The notes below the pieces were generated by a model. That model saw only the letters and a list, made by a program, of their open reading frames with translations. It ran no database searches and had not been told where the DNA came from. This document shows positions 1-5,627 of a stretch of 8,280 bases of DNA, piece after piece. Numbering within the stretch: position 1 is the first letter of the stretch; each line of letters opens with the position of its first letter. This DNA comes from CAZVIK01 sp964627045 (GTDB lineage: Bacteria; Acidobacteriota; Terriglobia; Bryobacterales; Bryobacteraceae). Made by a program: the position numbers and the translations under genes. The DNA lies in the NCBI GenBank assembly GCA_964627045.1, contig CAZVIK010000180.1, positions 1 to 8,280 of the forward strand, read 5' to 3'.

Positions 1-54
1 GCGCAGGTCTTCGAGGGAACTGCCCCGAAACTCGACAGGCTTGGAGTCCGCCAC
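1..54 (-). CDS. Phage-derived Gp49/HigB-like (RelE/ParE superfamily) toxin, N-terminal 18 codons only
   Basis: The minus strand opens with GTG at 54-52 and reads MADSKPVEFRGSSLEDLR up to the window edge without a stop. The string KPVEF-GSSL-DLR is the characteristic N-terminus of the Gp49-like HigB toxin family (PF05973), which are ribosome-associated mRNA interferases of type II toxin-antitoxin pairs. In this family the toxin gene usually comes first and the HTH antitoxin follows, so the antitoxin should lie just beyond the left edge. There is no ATG in frame upstream before a TGA at about 116, so GTG is the only reasonable start. It has no clear Shine-Dalgarno; an AT-rich patch lies directly upstream. 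The family call rests on 18 residues recognised from memory, so it is good but not certain. Confidence 0.65.
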   Translation of the reverse strand, partial: MADSKPVEFRGSSLEDLR

Positions 55-61
55 TTCTAAT

Positions 62-67
62 AATATA
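62..67 (-). promoter_or_regulatory. Possible -10 element for the toxin gene
   Basis: Within otherwise GC-rich DNA, bases 57-82 are strikingly AT-rich. On the minus strand they contain TATATT (67-62), overlapping TATTAT (65-60). TATATT ends only 7 bases before the GTG start, so a transcript from it would be leaderless or nearly so. The hexamer at 17-bp spacing (90-85, GTCAAA) is a poor -35 match. The call is tentative and based on composition and position only. Confidence 0.3.
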
Positions 68-243
68 CAATGTTTTTTATGTCCTTTGACTGGAGTGACC
101 TGCCATTGAACCCATCAGGCGCGCCGGGCGACAGATTGACGCGTGGCTCGCTACCGGCAGCGGGAGCGATAGAAGGATAGTTGGAAGTATGACCTCCGCC
201 CAGGCTCGGCGGCCGGGGCCCGCCGGAGCCGGCCGGAGAATGC

Positions 244-369
244 GGCGTTGCCGGCGCGTCTTTGCGTTACGAGAACGGCAAGGCCAAGCCCGCGCTCGCG
301 CTGGTGAAGCGAGTCATGCTGCTCGACCGCCACCCCGGCCTGCTGAACGAGGTCCAGACCGGGAGATAA
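244..369 (+). pseudogene. Possible remnant of an HTH (XRE-type) antitoxin C-terminus
   Basis: In the frame beginning at 244 the plus strand reads GVAGASLRYENGKAKPALAL and continues with VKRVMLLDRHPGLLNEVQ to a TAA at 367-369. The pattern 'L-R-x-[WY]-E-x-G-x-x-x-P-x-x-A-L-x-L' followed by a helix ending 'D-R-H-P-x-L-L-x-E-V' is how many small XRE/HigA-type antitoxins end after their recognition helix. Upstream the frame is closed by a TGA at 190-192, and residues coded at 193-243 are proline/glycine-rich with no helix-turn-helix. The DNA-binding half is therefore missing, and this would be a dead fragment. It sits beside a toxin start and an abortive-infection gene, which fits a patch of TA/defence debris. 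The match is by eye and short. Confidence 0.35.
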
Positions 370-403
370 CACGGCTCCGCAACAAGCTCGGGAGGCGTGG
401 CAT

Positions 404-409
404 TATAAT
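404..409 (+). promoter_or_regulatory. TATAAT -10 element before the Abi_C gene
   Basis: A perfect TATAAT stands in GC-rich surroundings, 13 bases before the ATG at 423. Transcription would start near 415-417, leaving a 5' leader of about 6-8 bases, too short for a usual ribosome binding site. No convincing -35 hexamer is seen at 16-18 bp upstream, and no TG extension precedes it. It supports 423 as the true start of the gene. Confidence 0.4.
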
Positions 410-422
410 CGGACGTTCTGTC

Positions 423-1217
423 ATGTTGCGGCTCTTCAATCAGAAATCCGGCACACAAGATGTCGAGCTCGTTCGGCAGGTTCGTGCGGAGCATTGGGAC
501 CGGCGCAAACGCGATCTCTTACGGCGGCTGCGCGAATCCGGGTATCCTCACGTCATCGCCGCGCTGGAAGCTGATCCGTTCGAGTTGTGGGACGCCACCA
601 ATGACTGCAGCGATAAGTTCTCGGTGCTCTTCACGCCAGTTTCAGCGAGGCGGTATGTCGAACTGGAGCAGATGGTTGAACGTCGCGAAAATGAGGGCAA
701 GTATGACAAGATCGCAGATCAACTGGAGAAGCTCGGCACCTGCGTCCGTTTCATTCTCGTCAAGGTCATGGATGAAGGGGAGGTCGAGAGCGTCCCGGCT
801 CCAACGCTGAAGATCACTTCATCGGTAGTCGAACGCGCGCTCAGCGACGCGGAAGCGCTGATCCGCCAACGCGGAGCGGTGAGCGGCCTGGACCGCGTCC
901 ACACGGCTTTTCACGGCTATCTGAAAGCGATCTGCGATGACGCCGGGCTTCTCCCCGCCGGCGACCCTGGAATCACCGACCTCTTCAAGATCGTACGCCG
1001 CCAGCACCCGGCCTTGCACCCACCTCCTCCCGGCGCCGGGGAGATCGACAACATTCTTGGGCCGCTGGCCACGATTGTGAATGCGCTGAATCCTGTTCGG
1101 AACCGAAGCAGCGTCGCCCATCCCAACGAGCAACTATTGGAGGAGCCGGAAGCGATGCTTGTGATCAACGCCGTGCGCACGCTACTTCACTATCTGAACA
1201 GCCGGATCAGAGTGTGA
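423..1217 (+). CDS. Abortive-infection C-terminal (Abi_C) family protein, putative HEPN-type RNase
   Basis: The gene codes for 264 residues from ATG 423 to TGA 1215-1217. The C-terminal half (about 135-262) matches the Abi_C family (PF14355) in order: RVHTAFHGYLKAICDDAG at 158-175, a D-L-F-K-I-V-R-R-Q-H helix near 186-195, LNPVRNRSSVAHPN at 222-235, and a closing E-A-M-L-V-I-N-A-V-R-T-L-L-H-Y-L helix. R226-N227-x5-H233 fits the R-x4-6-H catalytic motif of HEPN ribonucleases, with the usual polar residue after the arginine. RNase activity is therefore a reasonable inference, as in other phage-exclusion HEPN proteins. The N-terminal half (1-130) is charged, lacks a signal peptide or membrane segment, and is not a domain I recognise. 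The frame is open back to 189, but the family-like sequence and a TATAAT favour 423. It is a single gene, divergent from a toxin gene. The function is phage defence by family association, not shown here. Confidence 0.8.
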   Translation: MLRLFNQKSGTQDVELVRQVRAEHWDRRKRDLLRRLRESGYPHVIAALEADPFELWDATNDCSDKFSVLFTPVSARRYVELEQMVERRENEGKYDKIADQLEKLGTCVRFILVKVMDEGEVESVPAPTLKITSSVVERALSDAEALIRQRGAVSGLDRVHTAFHGYLKAICDDAGLLPAGDPGITDLFKIVRRQHPALHPPPPGAGEIDNILGPLATIVNALNPVRNRSSVAHPNEQLLEEPEAMLVINAVRTLLHYLNSRIRV

Positions 1218-1454
1218 GTTGGTCGGTGGAAGTCGTTGAACTGCTTCGTGCGCGTCGTCGATAAACACGCCCAGCGCGTCTTGAGCGAAGCATAGCAGTT
1301 TCGAAACCCGATGACCCGCGACGAACCCGTGACGGTGTACGAAGACTTCGTCCACAAAAGTAAGTCGTTGCGAGTCGCTGCGCGCTGCCTGGTTCAGCAT
1401 CCCTACCGGGGGGCCGAAGACGTCTCGCCGATTCACAGCGCCGGGAGGTCCGCG
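1218..1454. other. Unassigned stretch between convergent genes
   Basis: These 237 bases lie between the Abi_C stop and the esterase stop, which face each other. No hairpin followed by a T-run was seen that would serve as a terminator. Two small open frames cross it: a plus-strand one from ATG 1311 to TAG 1469 (52 residues, starting MTRDEPVTVYEDFVHKSKSL, overlapping the esterase end), and a minus-strand one from 1436 to 1182 (84 residues, overlapping the Abi_C end). Neither resembles a family I know and neither has a convincing ribosome binding site, so I do not call either as a gene. Confidence 0.4.
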
Positions 1455-2006
1455 CTAACGGGTGAGTAGCCCCCGCGCGCGGAGCCAGTTCATCAAGAGG
1501 TTGGTCCAGGTCGAAAGCGCCGAGTCGTTCAGCGCCATCCCCACACCGTGCGGTCCGTCTGAATAAATATGCATTTCTGTGCTGATTTTATTCATTCGGA
1601 GCGCCTGGAAGAACCGGACACTGTTCTCGACGGGCACCGCCGAGTCGTTGGCCGTGTGGAACAGGAACGTGGGCGGCGTCTGGGGGGTGACGTGGAGTTC
1701 GTTGGAGAGTTCCTGGATCAACTTCGGATCGGGGTTGTCCCCGAGCAGACTCTTCACGCTCCCGGCGTGGGTGATCGCGGGGTCGAAGGAGATGACGCCG
1801 TAGCCCACGATCAGGAAGTCGGGACGGCTGCTCAAGCGGTCGATGGGGTCGGGGGCCGAGGCGTTTCCGGCATCGAAATGCGTGGCGGCGGTGGTCACCA
1901 GGTGGCCTCCGGCCGAAAAACCCATGATGCCGATGCGGTCCGGCGCGGCGCCGAACTCCTTGGCGCGGGCGCGCACCAGGCGGATCGCGCGCTGGATGTC
2001 GCCCAA
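1455..2006 (-). CDS. Secreted alpha/beta hydrolase (esterase/lipase type), C-terminal segment after an in-frame stop
   Basis: This is the larger part (183 residues) of one esterase whose N-terminus lies at 2007-2351 in the same frame; only a TAA at 2009-2007 parts them. It carries the nucleophile elbow GFSAGGH (Ser31 of this segment), a family-typical D-P-I-D-R-L-S-S-R-P-D-F-L-I stretch (54-66), the acid in TANDSAVPVENS (Asp121) and the histidine in DGPHGVGM (His153), so the whole triad is present. These are features of the BD-FAE/acetyl-esterase-like hydrolases common beside glycoside hydrolases in Acidobacteriota. TTG directly follows the stop, so a restart is formally possible. Without a ribosome binding site or the oxyanion-loop half, a separate functional protein is unlikely. 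It is the last gene of the rhamnosidase operon and ends in TAG. Removal of acetyl or similar groups from polysaccharide is an inference. Confidence 0.75.
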   Translation of the reverse strand: MGDIQRAIRLVRARAKEFGAAPDRIGIMGFSAGGHLVTTAATHFDAGNASAPDPIDRLSSRPDFLIVGYGVISFDPAITHAGSVKSLLGDNPDPKLIQELSNELHVTPQTPPTFLFHTANDSAVPVENSVRFFQALRMNKISTEMHIYSDGPHGVGMALNDSALSTWTNLLMNWLRARGLLTR

Positions 2007-2351
2007 TTAGATGGGGGGTCGGTAACGCGGCCCGTGCCGGTACTTGAGCACGAAGGCCGACACGCCCATCGCGTTGAAGTAGTTCGCCAGTTGGCGGCCC
2101 TCATGATTGATCGCCAGATTGGTGTACCCGCCGCCGGGCGCCACGATGACCGCCGTGCCAGAAGTCTGCCGAGCGGCGGCGAAATAGGTTAGCGTGGGCC
2201 GGTCGGCATCCTCGTCGCCGAGCGCGCCGGGAGCGCGGCCCTGCCACAACGGGATGGTCTCGCCCTCGAGTGTGTAGACCGGGTTCGGCTTGGGCGGCGC
2301 TTGCGCCAGCGCCACGGATGCCACCGCAAGGAAAACAATCCATCGTTTCAT
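2007..2351 (-). CDS. Secreted alpha/beta hydrolase (esterase/lipase type), N-terminal segment ending at an in-frame TAA
   Basis: The segment begins with a signal peptide, MKRWIVFLAVASVALAQ, cleaved probably after the Ala before Gln. The mature part has the motif APGGGYTNLAINHEG, whose GGGY supplies the oxyanion hole, and ends LKYRHGPRYRPPI before TAA (2009-2007). Homologues run on at this point, usually as HP-x-x-L-x-D-A-Q-R-A-[IL]-R, and the next codons here read LGDIQRAIR in the same frame. The stop is thus a nonsense change or a sequence error inside one gene of about 298 codons. The residue just before, P in place of the usual H (CCC for CAC), is also a one-base departure. I chose ATG 2351 because a GAGG at 2361-2358 lies 6 bases upstream. 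The alternative ATG at 2363 overlaps the rhamnosidase TGA as ATGA and adds only four residues. Confidence 0.75.
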   Translation of the reverse strand: MKRWIVFLAVASVALAQAPPKPNPVYTLEGETIPLWQGRAPGALGDEDADRPTLTYFAAARQTSGTAVIVAPGGGYTNLAINHEGRQLANYFNAMGVSAFVLKYRHGPRYRPPI

Positions 2352-2357
2352 AGGGAA

Positions 2358-2361
2358 CCTC
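2358..2361 (-). promoter_or_regulatory. Shine-Dalgarno GAGG deciding the esterase start
   Basis: On the minus strand GAGG ends 6 bases before ATG 2351 and overlaps the TGA stop of the rhamnosidase. The two genes are therefore close enough for translational coupling. This is the reason for preferring 2351 over the ATG at 2363. Confidence 0.45.
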
Positions 2362-2715
2362 ATTTCACCTGGAACTCGTAAGAGCCCGAGCCGGTTTCGA
2401 CGATGAACTGGCCGGCCTCTTGTTTCGTTTGCACCGGCTTGCCGCCTTCGGTGAGCGTGGCGTCAGGCGGTGCGGGAAGGTAGACGCGCGCGGTGGTGTT
2501 GGCCGGAATCGTCACCTTCAGGGTGAACGGCCCGGCCGCAGAGCCCGTCCAATCGGAAACGATCTTGCCGCGGATCGAGTCGTATTCGGCGCGCACCTGG
2601 GTGAGCCGCGCGTCCAACCGCGGACGAATCACCACTTCCTTGAACCCCGGCGCGCCCGCGTCGATGCCGGCCACCTAGCGATAGAACCAGGCCACCACGG
2701 AACCAAAGGCGTATT
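2360..2715 (-). CDS. Alpha-L-rhamnosidase (GH78), C-terminal segment, cut by the N gap and an in-frame TAG
   Basis: Leaving the N gap, the minus strand reads YAFGSVVAWFYR, then TAG (2677-2675), then VAGIDAGAPGFKEVVIRPRL and on to a C-terminal beta-sandwich ending in TGA 2362-2360. 'HYAFGSV-x-x-W-[FL]-Y-R-x-x-A-G-I' closing the catalytic (alpha/alpha)6 barrel, followed by 'PGFK-x-x-x-I-x-P' and a beta-domain, is the standard end of GH78 proteins (Bac_rhamnosid plus C-terminal domain). In many relatives the codon at the TAG position is Tyr, so TAC to TAG would be a single change. From GTG 2674 downstream about 104 residues are open. This segment continues the gene at 2881-5621. About 20 residues between the WERW motif and YAFGS are missing or hidden in the gap. 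The ATGA end joins it to the esterase. Confidence 0.8.
2675..2677 (-). other. In-frame TAG inside the rhamnosidase C-terminal region
   Basis: TAG on the minus strand lies between AWFYR and VAGIDAG, both clearly parts of the same GH78 fold. It is either a nonsense mutation or a base-calling error. It lies about 40 bases from the assembly gap, which makes error more likely. Confidence 0.8.
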
Positions 2716-2725
2716 NNNNNNNNNN
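2716..2725. other. Assembly gap (10 N)
   Basis: Ten undetermined bases interrupt the rhamnosidase gene between the YAFGS and WERW motifs. Ten is probably a placeholder, since the frame does not carry across and the right flank does not match the gene until about 2880. Confidence 0.95.
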
Positions 2726-2785
2726 CTGCGCCTGGCGCGTTACCCCAAGGTCTTCATGAAGTACTCGGGTGTGGCTTACACCTCT
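2726..2785 (+). pseudogene. Out-of-place coding fragment resembling an amidohydrolase
   Basis: Directly right of the N gap, the plus strand reads LRLARYPKVFMKYSGVAYTS. The pattern 'L-A-R-[YF]-P-x-V-[FY]-[MLIV]-K-x-S-G' is typical of the amidohydrolase-2 family (PF04909), around one of its strand/loop regions. None of the minus-strand frames here continues the rhamnosidase. The piece is only 20 codons, bounded by N on one side and homopolymer junk on the other. It is therefore most likely a misjoined read end from another locus, not a gene of this region. Confidence 0.4.
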
Positions 2786-2880
2786 ACACACCCAACCCCC
2801 CCCAACGACCCCGGCCCGGTGGGGGGGGGGTTGGGGGGGGTTTGGGGGGGGAGGGTAAACGGGGGGGGGCCGGGTTGCGT
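2786..2880. repeat. Poly-C / poly-G low-complexity junk, probably an assembly artefact
   Basis: Runs of C (about 2794-2803) give way to long runs of G (about 2820-2873, broken only by TT, TTT, A and TAAAC). The C-rich arm could fold back onto the G-rich arm. Coding similarity to GH78 stops at its right edge, just after WWERWK, and nothing resembling a gene is seen inside. Its place next to an N gap and its composition point to low-quality read ends. Confidence 0.75.
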
Positions 2881-4544
2881 TTCCAGCGCTCCCACCACGT
2901 GGTCGCGCCCTTGGAGATCATGTAGCCCCAGCTTGGGTAGGTTTCGTTCAGCAGCAGCTTGTAGGCGACATCAAGGCGGCCGTGGTCGGCCAGCACAAAA
3001 AGCAGGAACGGCGTGCCGAGGAAGCCGGTGGAGAGGTGGCCGCCGCGCGCGTCAATTTCCTTGACCAGGTTTTCGACGAGCGCGGGCTCCAGCGCCGCGG
3101 GCGCCATCTTCATGTGAAGCGCCAGCACGTAGGAGGTCTGCGTGCCGGCATCGACCACGCCGTTGTCCTTGATGTACGCCTTCCGGAACGCTTCACGGAT
3201 GCTCGCCGACACGGATTCGTATTTCACAGCTTCCGCTTCCCGGCCGGTGGCGCGCGCCATCTGCGACATCATGTCGGCGATGAGCGACCAGTAGGCGGTG
3301 GCGATCAGGTCCTTATTGGTGCGGTCGTCGGGCGCCAGCCAGTCGGCGAAGTTGGGGCCCACGCGGTTCCGGCGCAGGAAATCGGGGTTACCTTCCTGAA
3401 TGTAGGCAAGCCAGCGCTGCATGGCGTCCCAGTTGCGGTCGATGTAGGCGGTGTCGCCGTACTGCATCCAGGCGGTCCAGGGGACGATCACGCCGGCGTC
3501 ACCCCAGCCGGGCGCGCCTTCGGGCATGGTGGGGACGTTGGGCGCGGTATTGGTAAAAGCGCCTTCGGGGGTGCGCGTGTCGAGGACGTCCTGCATCCAC
3601 TTGTGGGTGAACGCCGCGATGTCGAAGTTGTAGGCCCCGGTGCGCCAGAACACCTGCGCGTCCCCGGTCCAGCCCAGGCGTTCGTCGCGCTGCGGGCAAT
3701 CGGTGGGTACGCTGAGGAAGTTGCCGCGCTGTCCCCAGAGGCCGACTTCATAGGACCGGTTAACCAAGTTACTGGAAGTCGCGAGCCTCGCGGCGGGCTC
3801 GCCCGGCAGGCTGTGGACGACCTCGCCGGTGAGCGAGGCAAGCGTGGGCGTGCCGGGGTACCCTGTCACCTCGACGTAGCGGAAGCCGTGGAAGGTGAAG
3901 AAAGGCGTGAAGGTCTCCTCGCCTTTCCCGGAGAGGACGAAGACATCGGTGGCGTTGGCGCCGCGCAAGTTCTCGACGTAGATGCCGCCGTCGGGTTTCA
4001 GGATCTCGGCGAATTGCAGCCGGATGCGCGTGCCGGCCGGGCCGGTGGCTTTCAGCGCGACCCAGCCGACCATGTTCTGCCCCATGTCGAAGATGTAGGC
4101 GCCGCCGGGCCGCGGGGTGACGCTCTTCGGCGAAATCGACGCGGCGACGCGCACCGGAGTGCCGATCTGGCTGGAGACCTCGACGGGCGGCGGGTCGCTC
4201 TCCACGGCCGGCGTCCAACGCTCATCGTTGAACCCGCTGCGGTTCCAGCCGGGCTGTTCGAGGCGGGCGTCCTGCACCTCGCCGCCGTAGATTTCGGAAT
4301 AGAGCACGGGCGAGGAGGACGTTCGCCAGGTGTTGCCGGTAGCGAGCGTGCGCCGGCTGCCGTCGCGGTAGTTGATTTCGAGCTGCGCCATCAGCCGCGC
4401 GGGACCTGGCCCAAAGAAGAACCGGTTTCCATACCAGCTCATCGCGCTGCCGTACCAGCCGTCGCCGAGGATGGCGCCGATGACGTTATCGCCTTCGGCG
4501 ACCATCGAGGACACGTCGTAGGTCTGGTAGAGGACGCGCTTGCG
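2881..4544 (-). CDS. Alpha-L-rhamnosidase (GH78), central and catalytic segment
   Basis: Reading on from the in-frame TAA (4547-4545), the same frame continues RKRVLYQTYDVSS, the GDGWY motif of the rhamnosidase N-terminal (Bac_rhamnosid_N) domain, a concanavalin-like beta domain with FDMGQNMVGW and FTFHGFRYVEVTG, and then the (alpha/alpha)6 barrel. Numbered from ATG 5621 with the stop read through, SVPTDCPQRDERLGWTGD places Asp641, Glu647 (proposed general acid), Trp651 and Asp654. WWERW gives Glu911 (proposed general base). These match the conserved acidic set of characterised GH78 enzymes such as SaRha78A. The enzyme hydrolyses terminal alpha-L-rhamnosyl bonds with inversion. Homology ends right after WWERWK at about 2880, where junk sequence begins. 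The first in-frame start codon after the TAA is a GTG at 4514, not a convincing start, so this is not an independent gene. Confidence 0.85.
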
Positions 4545-4547
4545 TTA
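4545..4547 (-). other. In-frame TAA inside the rhamnosidase
   Basis: The minus strand reads PPEYTE-TAA-RKRVLYQTYDV in one frame. In homologues the position is normally Tyr (TAC), so one base change explains it. No frameshift is involved, and the conserved domain spans the stop. Confidence 0.85.
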
Positions 4548-5621
4548 CTCGGTGTACTCGGGGGGGAGCACGTCGTTGCCCACACGCCTGCCGTTGAGGT
4601 ACATGCGGTAGCTGCCCAGGGCGGTCACATAAAGCCGCGCCGAACGGTAGCCACGGGAGACGACGAACGCGTGGCGCATCAGGGCCGCCGGGCCGGGAAG
4701 CGGGCCGGGATCGCCCATCGGAAGACGCGCGTCGCCCAACTCGGCCACCATCGCCACGGGCCGCCAATTGCGCTCGCCTTCGACGCGGGCCTCCCAATGC
4801 GTGTCGGTGGGAAAACGTTGCATGACGCCGTCGGCGCGCACGATCTTCAACAGGCCGGCGAGAGCGGCAGGCACACGGCGGCTTTCGGGCTCGGGCGCGT
4901 CGGCGGGGACAGCGGCGGTGACAGCCACTTCGATGGTGTTGGCGCCCGGCTGGAAATACTCCGCCACGTCCTGACGGTCGAAGGCCGCCCAACTGCGGGT
5001 CTTGCCGCGGATCTCGCGACCGTTGACCGAGGCGGTGAAGTCGCCGCGGGCGGTGAGGAAAAGCGCGGCGTTCACCGGCTTCTCATCGACGATGGCGCTC
5101 AGGCGGAAATAGACGCGGGTCTTGAGCGGAACGCTGGTGGCGTCCTCGCCGGAGGCCCAGATCCATTTGATCTCGGCGCGGTCGGCGGCGGATTCCGGAT
5201 CGTTGCGGGCGATCCATTTCGCCGTCCAGTCGTTTTTGGCGAGCAGCCCCATCTCGAACCACGCCGGAGGCGCGTAGCGGGAGACGCGGCGCGCGCCGTC
5301 CCAAACGCGCACAGTCCAGTAGTAGCGGCGGCGGCTCTCCAGCCGGGGCCCCCCGTACACGATGCCCACCGATTCGGCGGAGGATTGGGTGCCGCTGGAC
5401 CAGACGTCGGCCCTGCCGCGCACCAGGCGGTCCGGCGCGGTGGCCACGAGGATTTCATAGGCCGTCTGCCGCCAGTTGCGCTCGGCGTTGTCGCTCTGCC
5501 AGGAGAAACGGGGCGCGGCCACGTCGATGCCGATGGGGTTCACCTGGTGCTCGCAGCGCAGGCGCACCGGCTCGGCCCACAGGGCGGGCGAAAGGAGGAC
5601 AAGCAGCCACAGTCCGCGCAT
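4545..5621 (-). CDS. Alpha-L-rhamnosidase (GH78), N-terminal segment with signal peptide, ending at an in-frame TAA
   Basis: The segment codes for 358 residues before TAA 4547-4545. MRGLWLLVLLSPALWAEP is a short signal peptide, cleaved probably after Ala16, so the enzyme is exported. Residues about 20-135 (LRCEHQVNPIGIDVAAPRFS, later WFEMGLL and DWTAKWI) form the Ig-like N-terminal domain of GH78. About 165-290 is a jelly-roll insert (YFRLS, GDFTASVNG). At 314-358 the Bac_rhamnosid_N domain starts (LYVTALGSYRMYLNGRRVG) and stops at PPEYTE, where relatives continue with Tyr-x-Lys-Arg-Val. I chose ATG 5621 because the frame-open start at 5651 would put ten charged residues before the signal peptide. 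No clear ribosome binding site is seen. It is the first gene of the minus-strand operon with the esterase, and divergent from the FKBP gene. Substrate is unknown; pectin side chains or rhamnosylated glycans are typical. Confidence 0.85.
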   Translation of the reverse strand: MRGLWLLVLLSPALWAEPVRLRCEHQVNPIGIDVAAPRFSWQSDNAERNWRQTAYEILVATAPDRLVRGRADVWSSGTQSSAESVGIVYGGPRLESRRRYYWTVRVWDGARRVSRYAPPAWFEMGLLAKNDWTAKWIARNDPESAADRAEIKWIWASGEDATSVPLKTRVYFRLSAIVDEKPVNAALFLTARGDFTASVNGREIRGKTRSWAAFDRQDVAEYFQPGANTIEVAVTAAVPADAPEPESRRVPAALAGLLKIVRADGVMQRFPTDTHWEARVEGERNWRPVAMVAELGDARLPMGDPGPLPGPAALMRHAFVVSRGYRSARLYVTALGSYRMYLNGRRVGNDVLPPEYTE

Positions 5622-5627
5622 AGTTGA

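Larger units (their letters stand above)
55..422. other. Divergent intergenic region between toxin and Abi_C genes
   Basis: This stretch of 368 bases separates the two outward-facing genes. It holds an AT-rich promoter-like patch next to the toxin, a decayed coding remnant at 244-369, and a TATAAT just before the Abi_C start. The plus-strand reading frame of the Abi_C gene stays open upstream to 189, but that extension is arginine/proline/alanine-rich with no family resemblance. I therefore treat it as chance open frame in GC-rich DNA. Nothing recognisable lies in 90-240. Confidence 0.5.

Noticed and set aside
189..422. N-terminal extension of the Abi_C gene to ATG 189
   Set aside because: The added 78 residues are low-complexity Arg/Pro/Ala, and another frame there looks like an older antitoxin relic. 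A TATAAT lies just before ATG 423. The extension is more likely chance open frame.
1569..2192. Plus-strand open frame of 207 codons opposite the esterase
   Set aside because: It is antisense to the catalytic motifs of the esterase, has Gly/Arg/Val-rich composition and no domain.
2820..2873. Strong G-quadruplex motif on the plus strand
   Set aside because: The G runs lie in the junk beside an N gap and interrupt a conserved enzyme, so they are probably an assembly artefact and not genomic.
2982..5627. Very long plus-strand open frame (881 codons) opposite the rhamnosidase
   Set aside because: It is antisense to clear GH78 domains and its translation is rich in Gly, Ala, Val, Arg and His with no recognisable motif. 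High GC content with strong third-position bias opens such antisense frames. It also starts near the poly-G junk.
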